A stretch of DNA of 64,000 nucleotides from CAZADS01 sp964483985 (GCA_964483985.1 CAZADS010000109.1:1-64000), one strand, 5' to 3'. Shown: positions 25,334-35,707, numbered from the stretch's first letter. Program-made: numbers and translations. Notes: generated by a model not told the origin, from the sequence alone.

Positions 25334-25651
25334 CTATAATTTTACCTCACTTTTGATCCATCTTAAAAAATCAGAATTCCCCCCCTCGACTGGAAGCGTA
25401 GCTATACAAGGGCATTCAAACGAATGGAGTTCTTTTATTCGATTTATCAAACTTTCTGTACAGGCCTTCGTTGTCTTGAAAAGTATAATGGTTTCTGATG
25501 ACGTCTGAATTTTTCCATTCCACTTAAAAACCGAGGTCATTCCAGAGATAATATTCGCGCATGCGGCAAGTTGTTTATTAATTATTTCAGCCGCAAGTTG
25601 CTCTGCTTCGTCAGCACATCCTATTGTAACATAAACAAATTTTACAGCCAT
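25334..25651 (-). CDS. cutA: Divalent-cation tolerance protein CutA
   Basis: A 105-residue CutA1 family protein, a trimeric PII-like fold linked to copper and divalent-cation tolerance. It contains 'FVYVTIGCADEAEQLAAEII', 'QLAACANII', 'SVFKWNGKIQTSSETIILFK' and 'HSFECPCIATLPVEGGNSDFLRWI', all family signatures, including the conserved ECP…P…I block (usually HPYEVPEI). The ATG at 25651 is preferred over one eight codons upstream, because TGGAG is well spaced before it and the family N-terminus begins here. Isolated gene. Confidence 0.9.
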   Translation of the reverse strand: MAVKFVYVTIGCADEAEQLAAEIINKQLAACANIISGMTSVFKWNGKIQTSSETIILFKTTKACTESLINRIKELHSFECPCIATLPVEGGNSDFLRWIKSEVKL

Positions 25652-26078
25652 AAAACCAACTCCACTGGTATTCAATAATAAAACCGCGTACCACAGAAAA
25701 TTTTATAAATATCACACGAGCAGTTAATTACTGAATTTTCTTGACGCGACCAAAATGTAATTCAGAAGTAGAACGGTAAAATTATTTTGCGTTACCTCCG
25801 CCGCACGATCCCAAAACTTTGCGAATAAGTACATTGAGCCATTCACAGAAGTAAAACGTATGAAATCATCCGAAATCACGAGTTCTAACACCGCTCAAAT
25901 GTGGCACGGTATCGTTGAATTAATATTAGCAATAGGCCATCTTTCGTTCCATTATTGTTAGCACAGTCCGGGTTCCTGTTTTTGCCAATTAAACTTAGTG
26001 AAACAGTACATAATGGTCTGGAAAAGGCTTTTCTTTACTTATTATACCTTACAAAAACCAAGAAAATCAGGAGAACAG
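25652..26078. other. Intergenic region, about 430 bp, nothing convincing
   Basis: No gene is supported. TTGACG at 25740–25745 could be a promoter -35 box but no matching -10 box is at the right distance. A 33-codon frame at 25860–25961 on the plus strand has no family resemblance and is treated as chance. No strong hairpin with a T-tract is seen. Confidence 0.4.
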
Positions 26079-26154
26079 TGGTGAGCCCGACAGGATTCGA
26101 ACCTGTGACCCACTGATTAAAAGTCAGTTGCTCTACCAACTGAGCTACGGGCCC
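26079..26154 (-). tRNA. tRNA-Lys (anticodon TTT)
   Basis: The minus strand folds as a full cloverleaf. Acceptor GGGCCCG (26154–26148) pairs with CGGGCTC (26089–26083). The D arm contains AGCTCAGTTGGTAGAGC, the anticodon loop is CTTTTAA with anticodon TTT, and the T arm is ACAGG-TTCGAAT-CCTGT. CCA is encoded at 26081–26079. Length is 76 nt. Confidence 0.97.
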
Positions 26155-26209
26155 ACATAGACGGAACCTAGAAAAACTAAGTCATTTGGTCAATAAAACT
26201 AACGCGATT

Positions 26210-26728
26210 TTATTGATTACTCTTACCTAAGACTTTATTCAATCTATCTTTCACCCTCGGACTAACAAATTCAGTTATTTCCCCGCCGAGCGATGCGATT
26301 TCCTTAACCAATCTTGAAGAAATAAATTGATGCCTTTCAGAGGACATTAAAAATATTGTTTCAATTTCGGGGTTTAATCGAGCGTTCATACCAACCATCT
26401 GAAATTCATATTCAAAATCTGATACGGCTCTGAGCCCCCGAATAACAAAATTTGCGTGGTTCTGTTCGACAAAATGCATTAACAAATTATCAAACGATGT
26501 TACATTAATATCGCACTTTAACCCTTTGTTTTCATTTCTTATTTCAATCTCTTCAATTTCATCCCGCACCATGTCTGTACGTTCATTAAGGCTGAACATT
26601 GGGGTTTTTCCAATATTAGCGGCCGCTGCCACGAGCAATTTATCAACCATCTTGCTTGCACGACTAATAATATCAATATGTCCATTGGTGATAGGATCGA
26701 AAGTCCCTGGATACACGCCGATACGCAT
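26210..26728 (-). CDS. coaD: Pantetheine-phosphate adenylyltransferase (PPAT)
   Basis: This enzyme forms dephospho-CoA from 4'-phosphopantetheine and ATP, the penultimate step of CoA synthesis. The 172-residue protein begins 'MRIGVYPGTFDPITNGHIDI' with the T/HxGH nucleotidyltransferase motif. It contains 'NFVIRGLRAVSDFEYEFQMV' and the 'SSRLVKEIASLGGEI' C-terminal motif. The ATG at 26728 has GGAG 6 nt upstream and the standard family N-terminus, so it is preferred over the start 21 nt earlier. It lies 36 bp after gyrA on the same strand, so they are probably co-transcribed. Confidence 0.95.
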   Translation of the reverse strand: MRIGVYPGTFDPITNGHIDIISRASKMVDKLLVAAAANIGKTPMFSLNERTDMVRDEIEEIEIRNENKGLKCDINVTSFDNLLMHFVEQNHANFVIRGLRAVSDFEYEFQMVGMNARLNPEIETIFLMSSERHQFISSRLVKEIASLGGEITEFVSPRVKDRLNKVLGKSNQ

Positions 26729-26764
26729 GTCAGTCTCCAAAATTCCCAATAAAATTAAATTAAT

Positions 26765-29557
26765 TTATGAAGCAGTGGGTGAATTGTCACCTTCATCTTT
26801 TGTAGTTTCGTTAGAGTTCTGTGTCATGGAGTCATTATCATCCAGATCGATATTTTCTTCCTCTGTATTACCATTATAATCACCAATCAAACTTACTGAT
26901 ACAACATGTTCATCATCTTCTACTCTAAAAATCCAAACGCCTTGAGTCCGACGTCCTGTAATACCAATTTCATCAACGGCGCAACGGATCAATTGACCTG
27001 AGTCGGTAACCAGCATTATTTGATCTAAATGACTTACCGGAAACCCGGCAATAACTGGACCCGCCTTATCAGTAATATCAATATTCCAAATGCCCTTGCC
27101 ACCCCTATTGGTGATTCGATATTCATGGGCGGATGTACGTTTTCCAATGCCATTTTCAGTAATAGTAAGAATGAATTCCTCAGCTGCTCCTAAGAAGGCC
27201 AGTCTTTCCTCGTTCAACATTATTTCAGGTGGTTCCAAATCAGCGGCAGACATCTCGCCTGTCGCTCGGCGTAAATACGCCGTTTGTCGCAAATATATTT
27301 CACGTTCGTGCATATCCGTGCCTGCAACATCTTCATAGTCGATGTGTCGTAGAATAGACATTGCTATGACTGAATCATTCTTCGCGAGACGGATGCCACG
27401 GACTCCCATTGAATCTCGGCTTTGGAAAATACGCACATCTGCCACTGGAAATCGAATTGCTTTTCCATCTCTAGTAGCCAATAGAACATCATTATAGTCA
27501 TTGCATGGCTGCACACTGATTAAACGTTCGCCTGCAGCTAGTTTCATGGCTATTTTACCATTCCGCTTAATATTAGTAAAATCTGACAGGCTGTTTCTCC
27601 GGACGGTTCCAGCTGATGTAGCAAACATTACCTGAAGGCTATCCCAACTTTCCTCTTCCGAAGGCATAGGCATCACAGTCTGAATCCATTCTCCGTCTTC
27701 CAACGGCAATAAATTAACCATAGCCTTCCCGCGCGCTTGGGGAGTACCCAAGGGCAATCTATAAACTTTAATTTGATATACCATGCCCCGAGAGGTGAAA
27801 AATAAAATAGGTATATGTGTATTGGCAACGAAGAGCCTATCAACTACGTCTTCTTCTCGAGTGGACATTCCTGACCGACCTTTACCGCCGCGTCGCTGTG
27901 CACGATAGGTAGAAAGAGGAACCCGTTTGATATATCCTTTTAAGCTTACGGTAACAACCATATCTTCTCGTTGAATTAGATCTTCTATATCATGCTCAAA
28001 TTCATTTTCCTCTAGTATTGTCCGCCGTTTAGTAGAAAAGTTTTCTTTAGCGTCCAGAAGTTCATTTCGTAGAAGCCCCAATAAGCTCTTTCTTGATTGC
28101 AGAATATCTAAATACTCGCTAATTTTCTCCGAAAGCACTTTTGTTTCGTCGGCTAATTTCTGACGTTCCATTCCAGTCAGTCTCTGTAAACGCAGTTCTA
28201 AAATTGCTCGAGCTTGGGCATCTGAAAGTTTATAAAAACCATCAACCACTTCATGGCCTGGATCATCAATTATATTTATAAATTCGGCAACTGCCTCAGC
28301 CTGCCATTCCCGCTCTGTCAAAGCTTCACGCGCTTGTTGTGTGTCACCCGCTGCTCGAATTTCAATTATAATTTCGTCAATATTATTCAATGCCACCAAA
28401 AGGCCTGCTAATACATGTGCACGATCCCGCGCTTTGGAAAGAAGGTAGGTTGTCCTCCTAGCAATAACTTGTTCTCGGAAAGCCACAAAAGCAGCAACTA
28501 TGTCACGCAAATTAAGTTGTTCTGGACGACCTTGGTTTAATGCTAACATATTTACGCCAAACGACGTCTGCATCGCTGTGTAACGGTAGAGTTGATTCAA
28601 TACTACCTCAGGCATTGCATCCCTTTTAAGCTCAATTACTACTCTAACACCATCGCGATCACTTTCGTCTCGCAGGTCTGATATACCTTCTATTATCTTA
28701 TCTCTAACAATTTCTCCAATTCGCTCCAAGAGACGGGCCTTGTTTACTTGATAAGGCATTTCTGAAACGATGATAGCAGTCCGGTCTTTTCTAACTTCTT
28801 GAACCTCAGTTTTCGCACGCATAACAACGGATCCGCGCCCTGTGTGATAGGCTTCCTTTATCCCAGTCTTGCCTAATATTATTCCACCTGTTGGAAAATC
28901 TGGTCCGGGAACTAGTTCTATTAGTTCGTCTATTTCAATCTTGGGATTATCAACATAAGCCAAACAAGCGTCCACCACCTCTCCCAAATTATGAGGCGGA
29001 ATGTTAGAAGCCATACCAACAGCGATACCGCCTGCGCCATTAACCAACAAATTAGGGAATTCAGCGGGCAATACAGAGGGTTCTATCGTTGTTTCATCAT
29101 AATTGGGTATGAAATCGACAGTATCTTTATCAATGTCTCTAAGTAGTCCCTCGGCAGCCTTCGCCAACCGCGCTTCCGTATAACGATGGGCTGCCGGCGG
29201 GTCACCATCCATCGAGCCAAAATTTCCTTGGCCATCTATAAGCGGAAGGCGCATAGAAAAATACTGCGCCATCCGGACCATCGAATCATAAATGGGACTA
29301 TCCCCATGTGGATGAAATTGACCCATTACATCGCCAACAATTCTCGCAGATTTTCTGTAAGGGCGGGTCCAATCATATCCACCCTCTTTCATCGCATAAA
29401 GAATTCTCCGATGAACGGGTTTTAGGCCGTCTCTGATATCGGGCAATGCCCTGGAAACGATCACACTCATAGCATAATCTAGATAAGATCGCTTCATCTC
29501 ATCTTCGATAGATACCGCGATTATATCAGGGGAATTTTGGTCTGATTCCGTCAACAC
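26765..29557 (-). CDS. gyrA: DNA gyrase subunit A
   Basis: The breakage-reunion subunit of the topoisomerase that introduces negative supercoils. The 930-residue protein has the N-terminal 'SYLDYAMSVIVSRALPDIRD', the quinolone-resistance-determining region 'HPHGDSPIYDSMVRMAQYFS' (Ser and Asp at E. coli positions 83 and 87 are kept), the catalytic Tyr in 'AAHRYTEARL', and the GyrA-box 'QRRGGKGRSG' that marks a gyrase rather than topoisomerase IV C-terminal pinwheel. The end is a strongly acidic tail (EEENIDLDDNDS…), typical of a regulatory extension. The start is GTG. coaD follows directly. Confidence 0.97.
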   Translation of the reverse strand: MLTESDQNSPDIIAVSIEDEMKRSYLDYAMSVIVSRALPDIRDGLKPVHRRILYAMKEGGYDWTRPYRKSARIVGDVMGQFHPHGDSPIYDSMVRMAQYFSMRLPLIDGQGNFGSMDGDPPAAHRYTEARLAKAAEGLLRDIDKDTVDFIPNYDETTIEPSVLPAEFPNLLVNGAGGIAVGMASNIPPHNLGEVVDACLAYVDNPKIEIDELIELVPGPDFPTGGIILGKTGIKEAYHTGRGSVVMRAKTEVQEVRKDRTAIIVSEMPYQVNKARLLERIGEIVRDKIIEGISDLRDESDRDGVRVVIELKRDAMPEVVLNQLYRYTAMQTSFGVNMLALNQGRPEQLNLRDIVAAFVAFREQVIARRTTYLLSKARDRAHVLAGLLVALNNIDEIIIEIRAAGDTQQAREALTEREWQAEAVAEFINIIDDPGHEVVDGFYKLSDAQARAILELRLQRLTGMERQKLADETKVLSEKISEYLDILQSRKSLLGLLRNELLDAKENFSTKRRTILEENEFEHDIEDLIQREDMVVTVSLKGYIKRVPLSTYRAQRRGGKGRSGMSTREEDVVDRLFVANTHIPILFFTSRGMVYQIKVYRLPLGTPQARGKAMVNLLPLEDGEWIQTVMPMPSEEESWDSLQVMFATSAGTVRRNSLSDFTNIKRNGKIAMKLAAGERLISVQPCNDYNDVLLATRDGKAIRFPVADVRIFQSRDSMGVRGIRLAKNDSVIAMSILRHIDYEDVAGTDMHEREIYLRQTAYLRRATGEMSAADLEPPEIMLNEERLAFLGAAEEFILTITENGIGKRTSAHEYRITNRGGKGIWNIDITDKAGPVIAGFPVSHLDQIMLVTDSGQLIRCAVDEIGITGRRTQGVWIFRVEDDEHVVSVSLIGDYNGNTEEENIDLDDNDSMTQNSNETTKDEGDNSPTAS

Positions 29558-29774
29558 ACAGCCCGATTAATGATAGTGGAAGGCAATATCTAGAAAAGCA
29601 TCCACTCATTATTTTTCATAAATAATTGCCAAATAATTTATCCAATGTTTTTTAACATATTCTGTAATCGTGAACAAACATAGTATTGATAAAACTTTCA
29701 ATTAAATTCAGCTTTTAAAACAAATCAAAAATCAATTAACTCATAAATTTAAATCATAATTTGAAATTCATAGT

Positions 29775-30284
29775 TCAAAACGGAATTTCATCATCTAAAT
29801 CATCCGGCCCTCCCAAAGGACCAGGACCAATATTTTCAACTTCTCCATCTGAAAAACGGCCGGAGTTCCTAGTGGAGTCAAATTGATTATCGGCACCTAT
29901 ATCACCGTATCCTGCAGCGGACGATGCGTCACTGCGTGCCCCTAACATTGTCAATTCTCCTCTATATCTTTGAAGAACCACTTCCGTAGTATATTTCTCG
30001 ATGCCTTGTTGATCCGTCCATTTTCTTGTTTGCAATTGACCTTCTATATAAACAGACGACCCTTTTTTTAGGAATTGTTCCGCGACTTTTCCAAGATTCT
30101 CATTAAAAATAACGACGCGGTGCCATTCAGTTCTTTCCCGTCGTTCCCCTGAATTACGGTCTCTCCAACTTTCCGATGTAGCGATAGAGAGTTGAACGAT
30201 TTTACCTCCATCCTGCATACTTCTAATTTCTGGATCCCGACCAAGATTCCCGACTAATATAACTTTATTCACACTACCAGCCAT
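29775..30284 (-). CDS. ssb: Single-stranded DNA-binding protein
   Basis: SSB coats single-stranded DNA and recruits repair and replication enzymes through its C-terminal tip. The 169-residue protein starts 'MAGSVNKVILVGNLGRDPEI', continues with the OB-fold segments 'RERTEWHRVVIFNENLGKVA' and 'YIEGQLQTRKWTDQQGIEKY', then a Gly/Ser/Asp-rich linker, and ends in the acidic tip 'DDLDDEIPF' that binds partner proteins. The ATG at 30284 is chosen because upstream in-frame codons add hydrophobic residues foreign to the family; an ATG three codons earlier is also possible. Divergent from uvrA, as in many proteobacteria. Confidence 0.96.
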   Translation of the reverse strand: MAGSVNKVILVGNLGRDPEIRSMQDGGKIVQLSIATSESWRDRNSGERRERTEWHRVVIFNENLGKVAEQFLKKGSSVYIEGQLQTRKWTDQQGIEKYTTEVVLQRYRGELTMLGARSDASSAAGYGDIGADNQFDSTRNSGRFSDGEVENIGPGPLGGPDDLDDEIPF

Positions 30285-30565
30285 GAGACCCATCCAAACA
30301 AAATTCGCTTTATATAAATTGTCCCATATCCAGCAGAAAGAAACTAGTAAGAACAACTAAAAATTATTGATAATATAATAACTATTATTGTTTAACATAT
30401 TTTGGCAATGCATATAAAAACAATTCAATCAAATGGCAGTCGTGCCCCCCTCTGAATATTCAATATTTTCGCGCAGGCTATAATGACCAATCCCTCAAAA
30501 CAATTCGTATATTTGCATATTGCTCTGCGTGTAAACTTCCACCGAAGAAAGTTGACTTCGATATC

Positions 30566-33415
30566 ATGAAAGTTCAATCCGAATTAAAATTAATCCGGAT
30601 CCGCGGCGCTCGAGAACATAATCTTCAAAATATAGATATTGACCTCCCGCGGAATCGACTCATTGTTATAACGGGTTTAAGCGGTTCAGGAAAATCTTCA
30701 CTAGCTTTCGATACCATTTATGCAGAAGGACAGCGTCGTTACGTAGAAAGTTTATCAGCCTATGCCAGACAGTTTCTGGAATTGATGCAAAAACCCGATG
30801 TCGATTTAATCGAAGGGCTATCGCCAGCAATCTCTATTGAACAAAAAACAACTAGTCGCAATCCAAGATCGACAGTAGGAACTGTAACCGAAATATATGA
30901 TTACCTTCGCCTCCTATATGCCCGAGTAGGGATACCGTACTCTCCAGCAACAGGATTGCCAATACAAAGTCAAACGATCAGCCAAATGGTAGACACCATT
31001 ATTCAGTTTCCAATGGAACAACGGATATATCTTCTTGCCCCAATTGCACGCGGTAAAAAGGGAGAATTTCGTCGTGAACTTGAGGATTTAAGGAAACGAG
31101 GTTTTCAACGGATAAAAGTTGATGGGAATATTTTAGAAATTGATGCTATCCCGAAATTAAACAAAAATTTAAAACACGATATAGAAGTTTTAGTTGACAG
31201 GCTAATTATACGGGATGGATTACAGTCTCGGTTAGCAGATTCCATCGAAACTGCATTAAGTTTATCAGACGGCCTATTGTTTGTTGACGATGCAACCACC
31301 GAAGAAAGGACTACTTTTTCTGCTAAATTCGCCTGCCCAGTATCTGGTTTTACAATTGACGAAATTGAGCCGAGGTTATTTTCATTTAACAATCCGTTTG
31401 GTGCATGCCCTACGTGCGATGGTCTCGGAACGCGTATGTATTTTGATGCAGATTTGATAATACCTGAACAAACACTCAGCCTCCGTAATGGAGCTGTAGC
31501 ACCTTGGTCAAATTCACCGTCTCAGTATTACATTCAAACCCTGGAAAGTATAGCAACTCACTTCAAAATTTCAATGGAAACACCTTATGCCGAATTACCA
31601 AATAAGGTAAAGATTGCGCTACTTCACGGGACAGGGAATGATGTAGTAGTAATGATCTACAACGATGGACTCCGCAATTATCAAACTAACAAACCGTTTG
31701 AGGGTGTGATTCCTAATATGGAGCGGAGATTCCGGGAAACAGAATCATCATGGGCACGAGAAGAGCTCTCAAAATATCAAATGGCAGCACCTTGCGAATC
31801 ATGTTCAGGTGATAGACTTAAACCTGCGGCACGCGCAGTTAAAGTTGGCGGCTTAACCATTTCTCAAGTAACAAAAATGTCAATTTCTGAGGCTCTTTTT
31901 TGGTTTGAGCACTTGGATGAGCAGCTGAACGAAAAACAACTAGAAATAGGCGATCGTATCTTAAAAGAAATAACGGAAAGACTTACTTTTTTAAATAATG
32001 TTGGATTAGACTACTTAACGTTGTCTCGCGGATCCACCACTCTTTCCGGAGGTGAGAGTCAACGAATTCGGCTAGCTTCACAAATTGGATCGGGCCTGAC
32101 TGGGGTCCTTTATGTTCTAGACGAACCATCAATAGGCCTGCATCAACGAGATAACGAGAGACTTCTTATAACATTAAAAAAATTACGCGATTTAGGAAAT
32201 ACTGTGATCGTGGTAGAGCACGATGCGGACGCAATTAAAACTGCAGATTTTGTTATTGACCTGGGACCTGGTGCAGGCGTTCACGGAGGTAAAATTATAG
32301 CCGCCGGCACTCCGGAGAAAATTATGAAGAGCGCTTCCAGTCTTACTGGCCAGTACTTAACAGGTTTCAAACAAATTCCCATCCCCACCGAACGACGTAA
32401 AATCCAACAAGCTAAACAGTTGACGGTTCGGGGAGCGACTGGCAATAACCTTAACAAAATAGATGCATCATTACCACTAAGTACGTTTATCTGCGTAACA
32501 GGAGTGTCTGGCAGCGGAAAATCATCCTTAATTATAGAAACAATTTGGAAATCTCTAGCACGTAGACTTCATGGCGCGCGCGAAACACCAAGCCCGCATG
32601 ATTCTATAGAAGGCTTACAATATTTGGATAAAGTTGTAGATATCAATCAATCACCGATAGGGAGAACGCCTCGTTCTAATCCCGCTACTTATACAGGTGC
32701 GTTCACTCCAATCAGAGAGTGGTTCTCAGGTTTACCTGAATCAAAAACTCGAGGATATGCCCCCGGCCGCTTCTCTTTCAACGTAAAGGGAGGCCGCTGT
32801 GAAGCCTGTCAAGGCGATGGGGTCATTAAAATTGAAATGCACTTTTTACCCGATGTATTCGTTCGATGCGAAATTTGCAAAGGGTATCGGTATAATCGAG
32901 AAACGTTAGAAGTAACGTATAGAGGGAATTCAATAGCCCAGATTTTAGAGATGACTGTTGATCAAGGAGCAGAATTTTTTAAAGTGGTACCATCCATTAG
33001 AGACAAATTAAACACTCTACAAAAAGTGGGGCTTGGATACATAAAAATAGGGCAGTCGGCAACAACTTTATCTGGGGGAGAAGCACAAAGAATTAAGCTC
33101 GCAAAAGAACTAGCGAGACGCGCTACTGGAAAAACACTATATATTTTAGATGAACCAACTACGGGCCTTCATTTTGATGATATTAGAAAATTATTAAACG
33201 TTCTTCACACACTAGTAGATCAAAAAAATACTGTTATCGTAATAGAACATAATTTAGAAGTCATAAAAACTGCCGATTGGATAATTGATTTAGGGCCAAA
33301 CGGAGGTGCTGGAGGAGGTAAAATTGTAGCTCAGGGACGACCCGAATTTATAACGAAGCACCCCGATAGCTACACTGGCAAATACCTTGCTCCTTACTTA
33401 GAAAGAACAACATAG
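30566..33415 (+). CDS. uvrA: Excinuclease ABC subunit A
   Basis: UvrA is the damage-sensing ATPase of nucleotide excision repair. The 949-residue length is normal. Two ABC ATPase halves are visible: 'VITGLSGSGKSSLAFDTIYA' with 'TTLSGGESQRIRLASQIGSG' and 'VLDEPSIGLH', then 'CVTGVSGSGKSSLIIETIWK' with 'ATTLSGGEAQRIKLAKEL' and 'ILDEPTTGLHFDD'. Zinc-binding Cys pairs are in 'CPTCDG', 'CESCSGDRLKP', 'CEACQGDG' and 'CEICKGYRY'. It is divergent from ssb across about 280 bp, which probably carries both promoters. Mfd, encoded at 10.7–14.2 kb, is its transcription-coupled partner. Confidence 0.97.
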   Translation: MKVQSELKLIRIRGAREHNLQNIDIDLPRNRLIVITGLSGSGKSSLAFDTIYAEGQRRYVESLSAYARQFLELMQKPDVDLIEGLSPAISIEQKTTSRNPRSTVGTVTEIYDYLRLLYARVGIPYSPATGLPIQSQTISQMVDTIIQFPMEQRIYLLAPIARGKKGEFRRELEDLRKRGFQRIKVDGNILEIDAIPKLNKNLKHDIEVLVDRLIIRDGLQSRLADSIETALSLSDGLLFVDDATTEERTTFSAKFACPVSGFTIDEIEPRLFSFNNPFGACPTCDGLGTRMYFDADLIIPEQTLSLRNGAVAPWSNSPSQYYIQTLESIATHFKISMETPYAELPNKVKIALLHGTGNDVVVMIYNDGLRNYQTNKPFEGVIPNMERRFRETESSWAREELSKYQMAAPCESCSGDRLKPAARAVKVGGLTISQVTKMSISEALFWFEHLDEQLNEKQLEIGDRILKEITERLTFLNNVGLDYLTLSRGSTTLSGGESQRIRLASQIGSGLTGVLYVLDEPSIGLHQRDNERLLITLKKLRDLGNTVIVVEHDADAIKTADFVIDLGPGAGVHGGKIIAAGTPEKIMKSASSLTGQYLTGFKQIPIPTERRKIQQAKQLTVRGATGNNLNKIDASLPLSTFICVTGVSGSGKSSLIIETIWKSLARRLHGARETPSPHDSIEGLQYLDKVVDINQSPIGRTPRSNPATYTGAFTPIREWFSGLPESKTRGYAPGRFSFNVKGGRCEACQGDGVIKIEMHFLPDVFVRCEICKGYRYNRETLEVTYRGNSIAQILEMTVDQGAEFFKVVPSIRDKLNTLQKVGLGYIKIGQSATTLSGGEAQRIKLAKELARRATGKTLYILDEPTTGLHFDDIRKLLNVLHTLVDQKNTVIVIEHNLEVIKTADWIIDLGPNGGAGGGKIVAQGRPEFITKHPDSYTGKYLAPYLERTT

Positions 33416-33456
33416 TTTATAAAATTCTGCGAAAAGGTTTTACATAACATCTTATT

Positions 33457-34842
33457 ATGCCACAACAAAATCCCATTCATATTATAGGTGCCGGTTTGGC
33501 TGGATCGGAAGCCGCTTGGCAAATAGCTACATTAGGCATACCAGTAATTCTCCATGAAATGCGACCAAAACGCATGACCAATGCGCATCAGACAGAAAAG
33601 TGTGCTGAATTGGTGTGTTCCAATTCGTTCCGTTCTGATGATCACGAAACCAATGCAGTGGGAGTGCTACATGAAGAAATGCGCTACTGTAACTCTTTAA
33701 TAATGAAAGCGGCAGACGCTTCCCGAGTACCGGCTGGGAGTGCGTTGGCGGTAGACCGCGAACATTTTGCCAGTAGCATCAACCAGGCTTTAATTGATTC
33801 ACCAAATATTACCATAGATAGAAATGAGGTAAAAAAACTACACGAAAATTGGAATACCATAATTGTGGCTACAGGGCCGCTAACTTCCGATCATTTAGCA
33901 AATACCATTAGGTCTTTGACAGGCAAAACTTCATTAGCTTTTTTTGATGCTATTGCACCCATCGTTTATAAAGAAAGCATCGATTTTTCAAAAGCTTGGT
34001 TTCAATCAAGGTACGACAAGGGTATCAAAAATAATATTAGCGCTGATTATATAAACTGCGCACTTGATAAAGACGAATATCAAGACTTTGTAAAAGCCTT
34101 AATCAAATCAGAAACAGTTGAATTCAAGGAATGGGAAAAGAACACCCCATATTTTGAAGGCTGCATGCCAGTTGAAGAAATCGCGCGCAGAGGACTAGAT
34201 ACGCTCCGTTTTGGCCCCATGAAACCCGTTGGCCTTACGAATCCAAAAACTAATATGCGTCCCTACGCTGTCGTTCAATTACGACAAGATAATTCAATGG
34301 GCACCTTGTATAATATGGTCGGATTTCAAACTAAAGCAAAACACAAATCACAGCTCGACATTTTTCGGATGATACCCGGTTTAGAAACGGCTGAATTTGC
34401 TAGATTAGGTGGTCTTCATCGAAATACTTTCATTAAATCACCAGAACTACTCGACCGACATCTGAGATTGAAAAAAGATTTACGTATCCGTTTCGCTGGC
34501 CAAATAACAGGCGTCGAGGGATATCTAGAAAGTGCTGCTATAGGTCTGCTAGCTGGACGTTTTTCGGCATGGGAAAGATTGGGAAAACCAATAATTATGC
34601 CACCAAGAACCACGGCCTTAGGTTCTCTTATTCAATATATCACGGGGGGAGCCGAAACCAGTTCTTTTCAGCCTATGAATATAAATTTTGGACTTTTCCC
34701 TCCCATTATCCCTGAAACCGGAACAATGGAAAATCCAAGAGTATTAAAAGGAAGAGAAAGAAAAAAAGCTCTGGCAAAACGAGCATTACAGGATTTAAAT
34801 CAATGGGTAACTCGTTCGGAGGAAAACGTTACTAACCTTTAA
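33457..34842 (+). CDS. trmFO: Methylenetetrahydrofolate–tRNA-(uracil-5-)-methyltransferase TrmFO
   Basis: A folate- and FAD-dependent enzyme that makes m5U54 in the T loop of tRNA. The 461-residue protein opens with the FAD motif 'IHIIGAGLAGSEAAWQIATL', followed by 'LHEMRPKRMTNAHQTEKCAE', 'LVCSNSFRSDD' (Cys-containing signature) and later 'FEGCMPVEEIARRGLDTLRF' with the second functional Cys, and 'QITGVEGYLESAAIGLLAGR'. These are unmistakable TrmFO blocks. TrmFO replaces SAM-dependent TrmA in many alphaproteobacteria and Gram-positives. Its stop is 4 bp from the convergent stop of the next gene. Confidence 0.96.
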   Translation: MPQQNPIHIIGAGLAGSEAAWQIATLGIPVILHEMRPKRMTNAHQTEKCAELVCSNSFRSDDHETNAVGVLHEEMRYCNSLIMKAADASRVPAGSALAVDREHFASSINQALIDSPNITIDRNEVKKLHENWNTIIVATGPLTSDHLANTIRSLTGKTSLAFFDAIAPIVYKESIDFSKAWFQSRYDKGIKNNISADYINCALDKDEYQDFVKALIKSETVEFKEWEKNTPYFEGCMPVEEIARRGLDTLRFGPMKPVGLTNPKTNMRPYAVVQLRQDNSMGTLYNMVGFQTKAKHKSQLDIFRMIPGLETAEFARLGGLHRNTFIKSPELLDRHLRLKKDLRIRFAGQITGVEGYLESAAIGLLAGRFSAWERLGKPIIMPPRTTALGSLIQYITGGAETSSFQPMNINFGLFPPIIPETGTMENPRVLKGRERKKALAKRALQDLNQWVTRSEENVTNL

Positions 34843-34846
34843 TTTT

Positions 34847-35707
34847 TTAAAAAGTTCTGCGCATTGAAGCAGCCAACAAATGCCAAGCTTGCAATCTTGG
34901 TCGACTGTTTAAAGATTCATGAAATATATTCCAATCTGCATGCTCTAATTCTTTCAAGTAGACTCCAATAAGTGGCCCTTGCAATAAGATAGGAGATGCA
35001 ATTTTATATTCCACATTTGTCAAATTTCTTGCTAAATTCAAAAATTCTTTTATCAGCAAACCCAAATCTTTAACAGCATCTCTTAATCCATCGTGAAATT
35101 CATTTTTAAGAAACTTCGACTCGATAATCGTATGCTTTTCCCATATTTCTACCGGGAACATAATAGCCTTTTTATAAACAAGAGAATTAGAATTCCGAAG
35201 TAAGGTCATTAAACCCAAGGCCACAGATATATTCCGAGCTGCCTGATAAGTTTCGATATTCTTAGCGTTTAATATTTCGAGAGCTATGTCACCTAACTTT
35301 CCATCCGTTTCAAGACAGAAATCAATCAGTTCTTTGATAGTAGTGAATCTAAACCCAGTAAGACCAGATTCCCAAATATCTATCAAATCAAAAAACAATA
35401 TCCTGTGAAGTTTATAGTTTCGAATTGCAGCATCCAGTCCAATAATGATTTCATGCCTCTCGATCCGTCCTTCCAGAACTTTATCAATAGACTCTCGCCA
35501 CCATTGAAATCTAATTTGACCTAACAGTGGGTCGGTAACTCTAAATTTTATCCTAGAAATTTCGTAATAAAACGCATAAATGGAAAATAGAGCCTCCCGC
35601 CGATTGGTATCTGTAAACAGAGCACATAAATATCGATCTCGGTCGTATTGCTGAACGAGTTGACCACATGGGGATAAACGGGGCACCAAAAAGTTTAATA
35701 AGTTCAC
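34847..35707 (-). CDS. Squalene/phytoene synthase-fold protein, NDUFAF6-like (probably non-catalytic)
   Basis: A 286-residue protein related to squalene/phytoene synthases. It has the hallmark 'LFSIYAFYYEISRIKFRVTD' and 'GQIRFQWWRESI' of the alphaproteobacterial/mitochondrial NDUFAF6 group. The first Asp-rich motif of true synthases is replaced by 'YEISRI', and no second DxxxD motif is seen ('YQAARNISVALGLMTLLRNS' fills that place), so prenyl diphosphate coupling is unlikely. NDUFAF6 is a mitochondrial complex I assembly factor; the nearby Mth938 gene encodes a relative of another one, NDUFAF3. It overlaps the following synthase-like gene by 4 nt. Role in complex I assembly is inferred. Confidence 0.78.
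   Translation of the reverse strand: MNLLNFLVPRLSPCGQLVQQYDRDRYLCALFTDTNRREALFSIYAFYYEISRIKFRVTDPLLGQIRFQWWRESIDKVLEGRIERHEIIIGLDAAIRNYKLHRILFFDLIDIWESGLTGFRFTTIKELIDFCLETDGKLGDIALEILNAKNIETYQAARNISVALGLMTLLRNSNSLVYKKAIMFPVEIWEKHTIIESKFLKNEFHDGLRDAVKDLGLLIKEFLNLARNLTNVEYKIASPILLQGPLIGVYLKELEHADWNIFHESLNSRPRLQAWHLLAASMRRTF

Noticed and set aside
25860..25961. 33-codon frame in the space before tRNA-Lys
   Set aside because: Weak ribosome site, no family, and length easily reached by chance.
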